A DNA stretch of 64,000 nucleotides from Phytohabitans suffuscus (GCF_011764565.1 NZ_AP022871.1:6262320-6326319); one strand, 5' to 3'. Numbered from the stretch's first letter, positions 1 through 9,312 are shown. Numbers and translations: made by a program. The notes: a model not told the origin generated them from the letters alone.

Positions 1-930
1 CGCGTCCGGGACGCCTTCACCGGCGGGGTGGTGGTGGCTGACGTCTCCGATCTCAGCGACGGCACGCGGGTCGCCCGCCGCGTCCTCGACCTGCTGGACG
101 CCGAGGCCGACGCCGACGTCACCGAGGTCATCGGCGACCAGCAGCTCCTGCTCGTACTCGACAACGTCGAGCACATCGTCGACACCTCCGCGCTGGTGGT
201 CGACCAGATCGTCCGCGCCTGCCCGCACGCCTGCGTCATCGTCACCTCGCGCGAGCGGCTGGGCCTGCCCACCGAGGCCGTGTGGCGCGTGCACCCCCTG
301 GCCGTACCCGCCGCCGAGGAGCTGCACGCCCTGGTCAACAACCCGGCGGCCGCCCTGTTCACCCAGCGCGCCATGCAGGTGCAGCCCGGCTTCCGGCTGC
401 ACCGCCAGAACGCCGCCGCCGTCGCGACGATCTGCCGCCGGCTGGACGGGCTGCCGCTGGCCCTGGAGCTGGCCGCGGCCCACCTCGCCACCGACACGCT
501 GGAGGGCGTCGTACGCCGCCTCGACAACCCGCTGCGCGAGATCCGCCCGGCCCGGCGCGGCCTGCCCACCCACCACCGGTCACTGCACGCCGCGCTCAAA
601 CGCAGCACCGACTGCCTCAGCGCCGTCGAGCGCCACTTCTTCGAGCGCCTCGCCGACGTACCGCCGGAGTTCGACCTGGACGCCGTCCGCGACGGCCGCG
701 ACACCGGCTCCGCGGACGTCGACGCCCAGGGCATCATCGACAAGCTCGTCGACAAGTCGCTGCTCTCCTTCATCAACCGGCCCAGCGGCCCGATCTACCG
801 CATCCTCGGCGTCGTCCAGCACCTCGCCGCCGAGATCCGCGCCGCCAACCGCAGCCTCGGCCCCGCCCCGGCGGCTAGCGGACCCCTCCCACGGGCTCGC
901 CGGGGTCGCTGCCCGTCAAGAGACGTCGAG

Positions 931-956
931 CTACCGCGACGTCCGCGGTGGTCGCG
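931..956 (+). repeat. Partial copy of the ~60-bp gene-3' repeat
   Basis: This stretch matches the first 26 bases of the repeat seen in full at 8619-8678 and 17808-17868 (GAGCTACCGCGACG, then CCGCGGTGGTC). It begins where the truncated regulator frame loses its family resemblance, so it may mark the junction. Confidence 0.55.
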
Positions 957-1262
957 GAGATTTCCAGGGTCAGGTCCGGTTTGTCGTTATCGGCCAGCTG
1001 ATCGTGGACGTGGTCGCCCTGTGGGGCGGCTCGCGTCCGCGATCGCCCGGAACCCGGTCCCTCAGGGCCTCGTGCCAGGCGAACAAGTCGGCAGGAGACG
1101 GTCTGCCGCGCGGATCACTGTGGACAGACCCGGACCGCATCACCCCGGGCAGCGGAGGGCAAGGCGGCGGGACCAGCGCCACCACTGCGGCCCCGGAAGA
1201 TCTGTAGACCTTCCGCGGTCGGGGTTTCGTGTCTGTCCACAGTGGCCCGCCGACGCTTTCGG

Positions 1263-1313
1263 CGGATCGTGGTATGGATCCGCCCCTTGGGGGCAGTTTC
1301 ATACCACGATCCG
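1263..1313 (+). repeat. Interrupted palindrome P1, copy A
   Basis: A 13-bp perfect inverted repeat, CGGATCGTGGTAT and ATACCACGATCCG, flanks a centre with a smaller GCCCC/GGGGC stem. The same structure recurs at 9502-9548, 36233-36280 and 36701-36747. Confidence 0.8.
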
Positions 1314-1813
1314 CGGCCGGGAGCCGCGCCGGCGCCGAATTCACCTGGTTCGTTCTCCCCGCCAGGGCGATCGCGGACGTAGACCGTCCCTGTCGGGCAG
1401 CTGAGGTCCACGATCGCGACGGCCTCAGCGATCCGATGGGGACAAATCAGAAACCCCGTCCCCGGAACGATCTGTGGAGCTTTCGGGGTCGAGGTCTGAG
1501 CGGATCGCGTCGCCGGTCGCGGTGGGGGCGCCGACAGTTGCGACGTCCCGAGGGCGAGGAGGCCCGGTGCGGTGTGATCGTTCGCCCAGAATCCGCGCGA
1601 CACGCCGGGTGGAACGCGGAGTCCCGGCGGGCCGGCGCGGCCGGAAGCGATCCGGGGCCGTGCGACGGGCGGACGAATCGTCAGGAGGTGGCCTTCCATC
1701 CAGACCACTGCGGACGGACCTGGGCTCTGACCCCGGAAGGTCCGGTGGGGTGAGCCCTAATCCCGCGAGGTAGGTCTCGGACCCGAGGCGAGGTCGCCTG
1801 CGCGGGACGCTCT

Positions 1814-1843
1814 GGAGCTGGGCGCACCGATGCGCCCAGCTCC
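1814..1843. repeat. Hairpin, 13-bp stem
   Basis: GGAGCTGGGCGCA and TGCGCCCAGCTCC form a perfect 13-bp stem around a 4-base loop. A diverged, inverted version with a shorter stem lies near 9796-9819, so this is part of the repeat block. There is no U-tract and no gene immediately upstream to terminate. Confidence 0.6.
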
Positions 1844-2199
1844 GGAGGCAGTCGCACGCACATCCGCCGCCCCGACAGCGGCGGGGTGTGCGACACGGGC
1901 GCTGAAGCCGCGGGGCGGATTGGAGTCACCCGGATGCCGCGCGACCCGCTCGAACCTCGACCCCGAGAGCTCCATGGACCGCGAGGCAGAAGCTGGACGG
2001 CACCGAGGCGGGTCCGGGCCTGTCCACAGTGGTCCGCGCGGCGGCGCTTCCAGGCGGTTTGTCCGTCCTGGCGCCACCACGGACGCCGCGCCGGCCGCTC
2101 CGCGTCGGTCCACGGTGATCGCGGCGGTTGACCAGGGAGTCGAGGGCTCGGGGTCGGTATTGTGGGCGAGGTCTGTTCTTCGCGTGGGGGGTCGGGGCG

Positions 2200-2916
2200 A
2201 TGAGTGACGCCGGGGTCGTGCCGATGTGGCCGGTCGGGGCCAGTGAGCAGTACATCGCCGCCCGGTTGGAGGTGGCGCGGGCCGAGCGGGCGCTGCGTGA
2301 CCAGGTCGAGGCGGTGGCGGCGGCGCGGCGTGAGTTGCCGGAGGGGGCCCTGCTGGCGGACTACGCCCTCGCGGAGGGGCCGGCGGACCTCGGGGCGGAC
2401 GGGCCGGTCCGGACGGCGCGGCTGTCGGAGCTGTTCGGCGGGCACGACACGCTCGTGGTGTACCACCTGATGTTCGCGCCGGAAGACAGCGAGGCCTGTC
2501 CGATGTGCTCGATGTGGGTGGACGGGTTCAACGGCGTCGCGAGCCATCTGGCGCGGCACTGCGGCTTCGCCGTCGTCGCGAAGGCGCCGCTGCCCAAGCT
2601 GCGGGCCTGGGCCGCGCGGCGCGGGTGGGACCGGGTGCGCGTGCTGTCCAGCCAGGGCACCTCGTTCGGCGCCGACCTGCGCGCCGAGCACGAGGACGGC
2701 GCCCAGCGGCCGATGGTCAGTGTCTTCGTGCGGGCCGGCGGCGGGGTGCGGCACTTCTACTCCCTGCCGGCCAACCTCGTCGACAACAGCGAGCGGGGCA
2801 TCGACCTGCTCTCCCCGGTGTGGAACATCCTCGATCTGCTGCCCGGCGGCCGCGGCCAGTGGTATGCCGGCAACGACTACGCCGGCAACGACTACGCCGG
2901 CGGCGCGAGGGCCTGA
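2200..2916 (+). CDS. DUF899-family thioredoxin-like protein
   Basis: This 238-residue protein has the DUF899 layout: a helical N-terminus (ARAERALRDQVEAVAAARREL), then a thioredoxin-like fold with the CPMCSMW motif around residues 98-104, and a C-terminus with a DLLPGGRG segment. Members are thought to be thiol-disulfide proteins, but their substrates are unknown. I chose ATG 2200 because similarity to the family begins there; an in-frame start at 2128 would add repeat-derived sequence. The C-terminus carries a duplicated GNDYA unit from a 15-bp tandem repeat (about 2867-2896). It converges on and overlaps the next gene by 25 bp. It could be a thiol-stress protein for a thiol-activated product (inference). 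Confidence 0.75.
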   Translation: MSDAGVVPMWPVGASEQYIAARLEVARAERALRDQVEAVAAARRELPEGALLADYALAEGPADLGADGPVRTARLSELFGGHDTLVVYHLMFAPEDSEACPMCSMWVDGFNGVASHLARHCGFAVVAKAPLPKLRAWAARRGWDRVRVLSSQGTSFGADLRAEHEDGAQRPMVSVFVRAGGGVRHFYSLPANLVDNSERGIDLLSPVWNILDLLPGGRGQWYAGNDYAGNDYAGGARA

Positions 2917-3782
2917 GTCCGGGCGACGTCCGGCACCCGCACGGTGCGCAGGAAGGCGGGCAGCAGCCACGGGCGCCGGCCGTGGACGAAGAGCCGGCCG
3001 CTGAGCGCCGCGCGCAGGCGGCTGATCCGGCCGAACAGCATCAGGTTGAGGGTGGCCGGGTCGAAGGACACGTGCGCGTCGGCCGGTGCGCCCGGCTCCT
3101 CGGCGGTCACCACGCCGTTGCGCAGCACGAGCGTGACCGGCGTGGTGTACCGGGAGTGGAACGCGACCGCGACGCGCCGGTCGCGCGGGGGCCCGCCGCC
3201 GTCCAGGAGGCGCCCGTGGCCGTTGCGCGCCACGCCGACCATGAGCAGGTCGAAGAAGAGGCCGGCGTCGCGGGACGGCACCTCCCACGGCACGCCGACG
3301 ACCCGGGCGACGTCGAGCCCGTGGATCAGCAGCTCGTTGACCAGGTGGGCGAACAGCCCGGCGACCGGCACGCGGGCGCCACCGAGCCAGTCGATCGGCA
3401 GGCTCGGATCGCAGCGCTCGCTCACCCGCAGGAGGTGGTCGACGTCGGCGCGCAGCCGCTCGGCGTTCACCCGGGGGTCGCGCTCGCTGAAGTGCTCCAG
3501 CGTCAGGACGTTGAGCGTGTCGACGGTGTCCACTGTGGTGGTGCGGATCCGGCCGTCGAGGTCGGGCACCGAGGCGGGCGGCAGGCCGGTGTCCACCAGG
3601 GACGCGTTGAGCCACGCGATCGACGCGACGTGCGCGGCGGTGACCGATATGGACCAGTCGGCCGTGGCCATGGTGCGATCCGGGTCGGGCGCGCCCGCGA
3701 CCAGGTCGGCGAACCGGTCGCCGGCCGACCGCAGCGCGTCCCGGGACGCCTGCCATTGCTCGTCCGTCACGGTCATGACCAC
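2892..3782 (-). CDS. Mycothiol-dependent maleylpyruvate isomerase family protein
   Basis: The N-terminal two-thirds resemble the actinobacterial DinB-like, mycothiol-dependent maleylpyruvate isomerase fold: SAGDRFADLV, a WSISVTAAHVASIAWLN helix with a conserved metal-type His near residue 52, and HLVNELLIHGLDVAR around residues 140-155. The C-terminal third looks like the SCP2-type domain often attached to this family. The 296-residue length is normal. GTG at 3782 is preferred over ATG 3776 because GGAGG lies seven bases upstream of it. The family uses mycothiol as cofactor or transfers it; the substrate here is unknown. Its place beside the DUF899 protein suggests thiol metabolism or detoxification. 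Confidence 0.7.
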   Translation of the reverse strand: MVMTVTDEQWQASRDALRSAGDRFADLVAGAPDPDRTMATADWSISVTAAHVASIAWLNASLVDTGLPPASVPDLDGRIRTTTVDTVDTLNVLTLEHFSERDPRVNAERLRADVDHLLRVSERCDPSLPIDWLGGARVPVAGLFAHLVNELLIHGLDVARVVGVPWEVPSRDAGLFFDLLMVGVARNGHGRLLDGGGPPRDRRVAVAFHSRYTTPVTLVLRNGVVTAEEPGAPADAHVSFDPATLNLMLFGRISRLRAALSGRLFVHGRRPWLLPAFLRTVRVPDVARTQALAPPA

Positions 3783-4205
3783 AGTGCTGCCTCCTCCACT
3801 GATCGCGCGACCGGCGCGGTCAAGCTAGCATCCGGCCACGCGGAAGCGGTGCCGGTCGCGGGCGACTGAGCAACGTCGAAGAACACGCGACGACACGCCG
3901 ATTCTACGGCGAGAACCGCGTCCCCGCGCCCCCGTCAGTCCGCATTGGACCATCCGGCGAGGGGATCGCCCGGCGCGGCCACCGTGGCCCTCGCGGTCTA
4001 CCGCTCGCGGTAGACCGCCGTCCCCGTAGAGCTAGAAGCAGGAGAAATGTATAGCGAATCATGACGCCGCCCTAGCGGCGCCGCGACCCGTTTCCGCCGC
4101 TGTGCCAGGGTTGCCAGCGATCAAGCCGGAGGCTATCGTAACTTTCATATCAGATAGTATTCCGGCGGATCTCTGTTGTCTCGGACGGCCCTGAGGGTGA
4201 GGCGG
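3783..4205. promoter_or_regulatory. Divergent intergenic region with hairpin and AT-rich promoter island
   Basis: No gene is seen in these 423 bases, which separate a minus-strand gene from the first sugar operon. GCGGTCTACCG and CGGTAGACCGC at 3993-4003 and 4008-4018 form a perfect 11-bp stem with a four-base loop. An AT-rich island at about 4130-4160 (ATCGTAACTTTCATATCAGATAG) is the likely promoter area for the gene at 4206; its contrast with the GC-rich surroundings is obvious, but I cannot assign a transcription start. Confidence 0.5.
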
Positions 4206-5225
4206 ATGAAGCTGCTGGTGACCGGCGGGGCCGGGTTCATCGGGTCCGAGTTCGTTCGGGCGGCGCTGGGCGACCGGCTGCCCGGACTGTCCGGCGCGGC
4301 GGTCACCGTGGTCGACCGGCTGACCTACTCGGGTAACCGCGCGAACCTCGCACCGGTGGCCGGCGACAGCCGGTTCCGCTTCGTGCACGGCGACATCTGC
4401 GACGCCGGGACGCTCGCGGACGCCGTCCCCGGGCACGACGCGATCGTGCACTTCGCCGCGGAGACCCACGTCGACCGCTCGCTGGTCGGCGCCGAGCGCT
4501 TCGTCCGGACGAACGTGCTGGGCACGCAGGCGCTGCTGGACGCGGCGCAGCGCCACGGCGTCGGCCGGTTCCTGCACGTCTCGACCGACGAGGTGTACGG
4601 GTCCATCGTGGAGGGATCGTGGGTGGAGACCGCCCCGATCGCCCCGACGATGCCGTACGCCGCCACCAAAGCCGCCGCCGACCTGCTGGCCCTGGCCCAC
4701 CACCGGGTGCACGGGCTCGACGTCGTCGTCACCCGCTGCACCAACAACTACGGGCCGTACCAGTTTCCGGAGAAGATGATCCCGCTCTTCGTGACCAACC
4801 TGCTCGACGGGCGCCGCGTCCCGCTGTACGGCGACGGCCGCAACGTCCGCGACTGGCTGCACGTCTTCGACCACTGCCGGGCGCTGGCGCTCGTGCTCCG
4901 CTCGGGGCGCGCCGGCGAGGTCTACCACGTCGGCGGGGGCACCGAGCTGACGAACGTCGAGCTGACCGAGCGGCTGCTCGCCGCCTGCGGCGCGGGCTGG
5001 GACTCGGTCGACAACGTGCCGGACCGCCGCGCGCACGACCTGCGGTACTCGCTCGACATCACCAAGATCCGCACAGAGCTGGGCTACGAGCCGAGCGTGG
5101 GGATCGTGGCGGGCCTGGCCGAGACGGTGGCGTGGTACCGGGACAACCGGGCCTGGTGGGAGCCGCTCAAGCCGGCGGCGGACGCCGGCGCCGGCCCCCG
5201 CACGGGCCAGCTGGTGGCCCGGTGA
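4206..5225 (+). CDS. dTDP-glucose 4,6-dehydratase
   Basis: This short-chain dehydrogenase converts dTDP-glucose to dTDP-4-keto-6-deoxyglucose, the branch point for the cluster's deoxyhexoses. The NAD site TGGAGFIG is at residues 6-13, the RmlB-type catalytic STDEVYG segment near residue 125, and the YAATK motif (catalytic Tyr and Lys) near 151-155. RCTNNYGPYQFPEKMIPLF and the RNVRDWLHVFDH segment are RmlB signatures. The 339-residue length is typical. ATG 4206 follows a purine-rich GAGGGTGAGG. It is the first gene of a plus-strand operon through 8602. No glucose-1-phosphate thymidylyltransferase is present in the window. Confidence 0.93.
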   Translation: MKLLVTGGAGFIGSEFVRAALGDRLPGLSGAAVTVVDRLTYSGNRANLAPVAGDSRFRFVHGDICDAGTLADAVPGHDAIVHFAAETHVDRSLVGAERFVRTNVLGTQALLDAAQRHGVGRFLHVSTDEVYGSIVEGSWVETAPIAPTMPYAATKAAADLLALAHHRVHGLDVVVTRCTNNYGPYQFPEKMIPLFVTNLLDGRRVPLYGDGRNVRDWLHVFDHCRALALVLRSGRAGEVYHVGGGTELTNVELTERLLAACGAGWDSVDNVPDRRAHDLRYSLDITKIRTELGYEPSVGIVAGLAETVAWYRDNRAWWEPLKPAADAGAGPRTGQLVAR

Positions 5226-5272
5226 CCGGCGGCCGGCGGGCGGCCGGATCGAGACCAGCCGAGGGGGTCACA

Positions 5273-6634
5273 GTGGACGGTACCGTGCGCTTCGTCGCGA
5301 CGTGCCGGGTGTGCGGCGCGGACGACTGGCTCGACGTGCTGTCGTTCGGTTCGACGCCGCTGGCGAACGGCTTCCTGAAGCCCGCCGACTCGTACGACGG
5401 CGAGGCCACCTACCCGCTGGACGTCGGGCTGTGCCGCGACTGCGGGCTGCTCAGCCTGCGCCACCTCGTCGACCCGCGGATCCTCTTCGACCACTACGTG
5501 TACGTCTCGTCCGACTCGCGCTCGATGGCCGAGCACATGGGACGGGTGGTCGACCTGTGCTGGCAGCGGGCCGGCCTCGCGCGGCGGGCGGACCTCGCAC
5601 GGCGGGCGGACCTCGCTGGGCGGGCGGGCCTCGCGCGGCGGGCCGGCCCCGCCGAAGGCGCGCTGGTCGTCGAGTTCGGCAGCAACATCGGGCTCCAGCT
5701 CGACCTCTTCCGGCGCCGCGGGCTCCGCACGGTCGGCGTCGACCCGGCGCGAAACCTCGTCGACGTCGCCAACGAGCGCGGCGTCGAGACGGTCGCGGCG
5801 TACTTCGAACCGGCCTCGGCCGCGGCGGTGGTCGGCGCGCACGGCACCGCCGACCTCGTGCTCGGCCGGCAGGCGCTGGCGCACATCCCCGACCTGCACC
5901 GCCTGGTCGAGGCCGTCGACGTGGCGCTGGCACCGGAGGGCGTGCTGGCGGTCGAGGTGCCGTACCTGCTCGACCTGCTGGAGCGGAACCAGTTCGACAC
6001 GATCTACCACGAGCACGCCTCGTACTTCTCGCTCGGCACGCTCTGCCGGCTGTTCGCCCAGCACGGGCTCCGCGTGGTCGACGTCGAGCGGGTGCCGGTA
6101 CACGGCGGGTCGATCGTGGTCTTCGCGGCGCGCGACGGGTCGTCGTGGACCGTGCGGCCGTCCGTGGCCCGCCTGCTCGACCTCGAGGAGCGCGGCGGCC
6201 TGCGCACCGACCGCCCGTACCTGGAGTTCGCCGACCGGGTGCGGCGGGTGACCGGCACGATCGCCGAGCTGGTCCGCGACCTCGTCGCCCAGGGGCAGCG
6301 GGTGGCCGGCTACGGCGCGCCGTCCAAGGGCAGCGCGCTGCTGCTGGCCTGCGGGCTGGGCGCGGACGAGCTCGACTTCTGCAGCGACACGACACCGCTC
6401 AAGCACGGCACCGTGCTGCCCGGCAGCCACGTGCCCGTGTGCTCGCCCGAGCAGGCGCGCGACCGCGCGCCCGACGTCTACCTGCTCCTCGCCTGGAACT
6501 ACGCGGACGAGATCATCGCCAGGGAGCGTGACTTCCTCGCCGCGGGCGGCCGGTTCATCGTCCCCGTGCCCGAGCCGACCGTCGTCGGCGCCGGCACCCG
6601 GCGCGACGCCGTGCACGCGGCCGCCGCGTCCTGA
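5273..6634 (+). CDS. NDP-hexose C-methyltransferase (TylCIII-like)
   Basis: This SAM-dependent enzyme is expected to add a C-methyl group at C-3 of an NDP-4-keto-deoxyhexose. It has the family's three parts: an N-terminal zinc site (CRVCGADD near residue 10, CRDCGLL near 55), a central SAM domain with VVEFGSNIG, and a C-terminal domain with GYGAPSKGSALL and LAWNYADEI. GTG 5273 follows GAGGGGG; an upstream GTG at 5222 that overlaps the previous stop is also possible. At about 5575-5655 an 18-bp tandem repeat inserts several near-copies of LARRAD, absent from homologues as I recall them. A second enzyme of the family is at 24264-23030. Confidence 0.85.
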   Translation: MDGTVRFVATCRVCGADDWLDVLSFGSTPLANGFLKPADSYDGEATYPLDVGLCRDCGLLSLRHLVDPRILFDHYVYVSSDSRSMAEHMGRVVDLCWQRAGLARRADLARRADLAGRAGLARRAGPAEGALVVEFGSNIGLQLDLFRRRGLRTVGVDPARNLVDVANERGVETVAAYFEPASAAAVVGAHGTADLVLGRQALAHIPDLHRLVEAVDVALAPEGVLAVEVPYLLDLLERNQFDTIYHEHASYFSLGTLCRLFAQHGLRVVDVERVPVHGGSIVVFAARDGSSWTVRPSVARLLDLEERGGLRTDRPYLEFADRVRRVTGTIAELVRDLVAQGQRVAGYGAPSKGSALLLACGLGADELDFCSDTTPLKHGTVLPGSHVPVCSPEQARDRAPDVYLLLAWNYADEIIARERDFLAAGGRFIVPVPEPTVVGAGTRRDAVHAAAAS

Positions 6635-6659
6635 AACCCGTCCGGCATGGGGAGGTCCG

Positions 6660-7391
6660 ATGGAGTATGGGGCACAGCACGCCGCGCTCTACGACGCGGC
6701 GTTCCACAGCCGGGGCAAGGACTACCCCGGCGAGGCCGCCGCGATCGTCGAGCTAGTCCGGCAGCGGCGTCCCGAGGCCCGCACGCTGCTGGACGTGGCC
6801 TGCGGCACCGGCCTGCACCTGCGGACCTTCGCCGCGGAGTTCGACGAGGTCGAGGGCGTCGAGCTCTCGCCGGCGATGCTCGACATCGCGCGGCGGCGGC
6901 TGCCGGGGGTACCGCTGCGCGCGGGCGACATGCGCACCTTCGACCTGGGCCGTACGTTCGACGCGGTCACCTGCGTCTCGAACGCGGTGGCCGAGGTGGA
7001 GACCCGCGAAGGGCTGGCGCTGGCGCTGCGCCGGATGGCGGCCCACCTGGCGCCGGGCGGGGTGCTCGTCGTCGAGCCCTGGTACTTCCCGGAGAACTAC
7101 CTCGACGGCTACGTCGGCGGGCACGTCTTCCGGGACGGCGACCGGGTCGTCTCCCGGGTCACCCACTCCACCCGGCACGGCGACACCACGCGGCACACGG
7201 TGGCCTTCATGGTGGCCACGCCGGCGGGGATCACGCAGTTCACCGACGTCTGCGTGCTCGGCCTGTTCACCCGCGAGGAGTACCTGGACGCGCTCGCCGA
7301 CGCCGGCGTGAAGGCGGAGCTGGTGCCCGGGTTCAGCCTCGCCGACGGCCGGCCGAACGGCCCCGGCCTCTTCGTCGGCACGCGGTCCTGA
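6660..7391 (+). CDS. dTDP-amino sugar N-methyltransferase (DesVI/TylM1-like)
   Basis: The 243-residue protein matches the DesVI/TylM1 family, which puts one or two methyl groups on the amino group of a dTDP-aminodeoxyhexose. Visible signatures are ALYDAAFHSRGKDYPGEA at the N-terminus, the SAM loop LLDVACGTGLHL (about residues 42-53), GDMRTFDLGRTFDAV, GGVLVVEPWYFPENY and the C-terminal GPGLFVGTR. ATG 6660 follows GGGGAGG. It lies 25 bases after the C-methyltransferase and 5 bases before an aminotransferase, so the three are probably translated from one transcript. Two paralogues are in the window (24522 and 37738). Confidence 0.85.
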   Translation: MEYGAQHAALYDAAFHSRGKDYPGEAAAIVELVRQRRPEARTLLDVACGTGLHLRTFAAEFDEVEGVELSPAMLDIARRRLPGVPLRAGDMRTFDLGRTFDAVTCVSNAVAEVETREGLALALRRMAAHLAPGGVLVVEPWYFPENYLDGYVGGHVFRDGDRVVSRVTHSTRHGDTTRHTVAFMVATPAGITQFTDVCVLGLFTREEYLDALADAGVKAELVPGFSLADGRPNGPGLFVGTRS

Positions 7392-7396
7392 CTCCC

Positions 7397-8602
7397 ATGC
7401 ACACGACCGAGGGGACACCTGACGTGGCGCACCGGCTTCCCGCGTTCACCGAACCGCTGCACGTGGGGCGCCCCAACATGGGCGACCGGGCACGGTTCCT
7501 CGCCCGGGTCAACGGCGCGCTCGACCGCCTGTGGCTGACCAACGACGGCCCGCTGGTGCGGGAGTTCGAGGAGCACCTCGCCACGGTGGCCGGCACCCGG
7601 TACTGCGTCGCGACCTGCAACGGCACCAACGCCCTGCAGATCGCGGCCAGGGCCTGCGGCATCGGCGTCGGCGACGAGGTCATCGTGCCGTCCTTCACCT
7701 GGGTCGCCACCGCGCACGCCCTGGAGTGGATCGGCGCGGTACCGGTCTTCTGCGACGTCGACGAGGAGTCCGGCACGGCGGACGTCGCCCACCTGGAGCG
7801 GCTGATCGGCCCACGCACGCGCGGCATCCTCGGCGTGCACGTGTTCGGCCGCCCGTGCGACATCTCTGCCCTGTCCGCGGTGGCCGACCGGGCGGGGGTG
7901 CCGCTGTTCTTCGACGCCGCCCACGCGGTCGGCTGCACGTACGGGGGCCGCCCGATCGGTGGCTTCGGCCGCGCCGAGATCTTCAGCTTCCACGCCACGA
8001 AGTACGTCCACTCGTTCGAGGGCGGCGCGATCGTCACCGACGACCACGACATCGCCACCCGGGCGCGCGCCATGCGGCAGCAGGGAATCGACGAGAACCG
8101 CCGGATCGCCGGCCCGGGCACCGTCGCCCGGATGAACGAGATCTCGGCCGCCATGGGCCTGACCTCACTGGAGTCGATCGACAGCTTCACCGCCGCCAAC
8201 CGCCGCAACCACGAGGCGTACCGCGCCGGGCTGGCCGGCGTCCCCGGCATCCACCTGCGCGAGCCGAAGCCCGGCGAGCGCTCCAACCACCAGTACGTCA
8301 TCATCGAGGTCGACGCCGCCAGCCCGGTCGACCGCGACGGCCTGCACGAGGTCCTGACCGCGCACAACGTGCTGGTCCGCAAGTACTTCCACCCGATCTG
8401 CCACCAGGTCGAGCCCTACCGCTCCGCACCCGAGCGGCACGCCCCCCTCCCACTGCCCCGCGCCGAGGCACTGGCCGAACGCGTGCTCGCCCTCCCCACC
8501 GGCACCGCCGTCGGACCAGCGGAGATCGAGGTCGTCTGCGCCATCATCCGCGACACCGCCGAGGCCGGCCACCGCCCGCTCGCGCCACCACGGGCCGCCT
8601 GA
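7397..8602 (+). CDS. NDP-4-keto-sugar aminotransferase (DegT/DnrJ/EryC1/StrS)
   Basis: This PLP enzyme of the sugar aminotransferase family has about 401 residues. The CNGTNALQIAARACGIGVGDEVIVPSFTW region and the FFDAAHAVGC strand hold cofactor contacts, and FHATKYVHSFEGGA carries the Schiff-base lysine near residue 201. The FHATK-type motif is closer to 4-aminotransferases such as DesI or perosamine synthase than to DesV-type 3-aminotransferases, so C-4 amination is my preferred reading. The next gene upstream, a sugar N-methyltransferase, would act on its product. ATG 7397 follows GAC TGA of that gene by five bases. It closes the operon. Confidence 0.85.
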   Translation: MHTTEGTPDVAHRLPAFTEPLHVGRPNMGDRARFLARVNGALDRLWLTNDGPLVREFEEHLATVAGTRYCVATCNGTNALQIAARACGIGVGDEVIVPSFTWVATAHALEWIGAVPVFCDVDEESGTADVAHLERLIGPRTRGILGVHVFGRPCDISALSAVADRAGVPLFFDAAHAVGCTYGGRPIGGFGRAEIFSFHATKYVHSFEGGAIVTDDHDIATRARAMRQQGIDENRRIAGPGTVARMNEISAAMGLTSLESIDSFTAANRRNHEAYRAGLAGVPGIHLREPKPGERSNHQYVIIEVDAASPVDRDGLHEVLTAHNVLVRKYFHPICHQVEPYRSAPERHAPLPLPRAEALAERVLALPTGTAVGPAEIEVVCAIIRDTAEAGHRPLAPPRAA

Positions 8603-8618
8603 AGACCCAATTCTTTCC

Positions 8619-8678
8619 GAGCTACCGCGACGCCCGCCGTGGTCCAGACCGTTGCTCCCGCGGCCCCACCCTCCGCGG
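8619..8678 (+). repeat. ~60-bp gene-3' repeat, full copy
   Basis: The element starts GAGCTACCGCGACG and ends CCACCCTCCGCGG, 16 bases after the aminotransferase stop codon. A copy with two or three changes lies at 17808-17868, again just after an aminotransferase stop; inverted copies lie at 19448-19506, 36884-36943 and 50491-50548. Confidence 0.8.
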
Positions 8679-9255
8679 TCCACGAGCCCGACCGCGCCGC
8701 GCGCCGGCGCCCTCGCTCTGCTCCCTTACGGTCGGCGTCGATCACGCTGCGCGTGAAACGTTCCTGTGGAGCTTTCGGGACCCCACGGACGTCGCGGCAG
8801 GCCGAACCCCAGATCCGGGCTTGAACGCCGTCGGGCCACCAATATGGACAGACAGTGTCACCCCCACCCCGGAGGCTCCATAGATTTCGGGGTCGGGGTG
8901 ATCGGTGGACCCTTGAGGCTGCCCGTCCACGGTCCGGGTCCGTTTCCTGGACGGCCGGACCCGATCCGCGTGGAGTCGGTGGTGATCGTTCGCCCGGAAT
9001 CCGCGTCACACACCCGGTGCAGCGTGTGTTCCGGGTCTAACGGTCGCCATCCCTCGGCGGCGGGCGGGCGGCGCCCGCCGGCGCCGGGATGGGGTTGTGA
9101 AGCGCGGAGGGTGAGGCCGGCGGGAGCAGCGGTCCGGTCCCAAGGCCCGTTCAGACTATGGAGCTTTCGCGGTCAGGTTTGAGCGGATGGCGAGGCGGCC
9201 GGGGTCGCGGTGCGGCGGCGCCGCCGCCGAAATCGCCTGGTTCGTCGTCGTTGTT

Positions 9256-9312
9256 CAGCTGATCGTGGACGGCGGTTGCCTCTGTGGGGCGGCTCGCGTC
9301 CATGATCAGCTG
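9256..9312 (+). repeat. Interrupted palindrome P2
   Basis: CAGCTGATCGTGGAC at the left and GTCCATGATCAGCTG at the right form a nearly perfect inverted repeat around a centre with CTGTGGGGCGGCTCGC. Related copies lie near 1000-1070 and, inverted, at 36799-36852. Confidence 0.7.

Larger units (their letters stand above)
1..1404 (+). pseudogene. AfsR/LuxR-type regulator, NB-ARC ATPase fragment, truncated
   Basis: The frame is open from the first base, so the gene begins outside the window. Codons up to about base 870 encode the middle of an NB-ARC/AAA signal-transduction ATPase of AfsR or large LuxR regulators: a Walker B-like strand (LLLVLDNVEHI, bases 150-180), an SRERLG sensor motif near base 250, and the GLPLALELAA box near base 450. 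After about base 870 the family resemblance stops and the frame runs into repeat-rich DNA to a stop at 1404. No C-terminal TPR or HTH domain follows. I infer a 3'-truncated regulator whose end was replaced by the repeat block; a working N-terminal SARP domain upstream cannot be excluded. Confidence 0.6.
957..2199. repeat. Gene-free block of composite palindromic repeats
   Basis: No credible gene is seen here. The block contains modules that recur elsewhere: a GATCGTGG palindrome near 1000-1070 (also 9256-9312 and 36799-36852), a TGTCCACAG box at about 1120, 1235 and 2022, an interrupted palindrome at 1263-1313, the 'CTTTCGGGGTCGAGG' module near 1490 (also 9770 and 19025), and a hairpin at 1814-1843. 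Module order from about 1206 to 1313 is the same as at 36130-36280 and as the reverse complement of 9502-9655. ORFs in the block are GC-driven and lack family resemblance. Confidence 0.65.
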
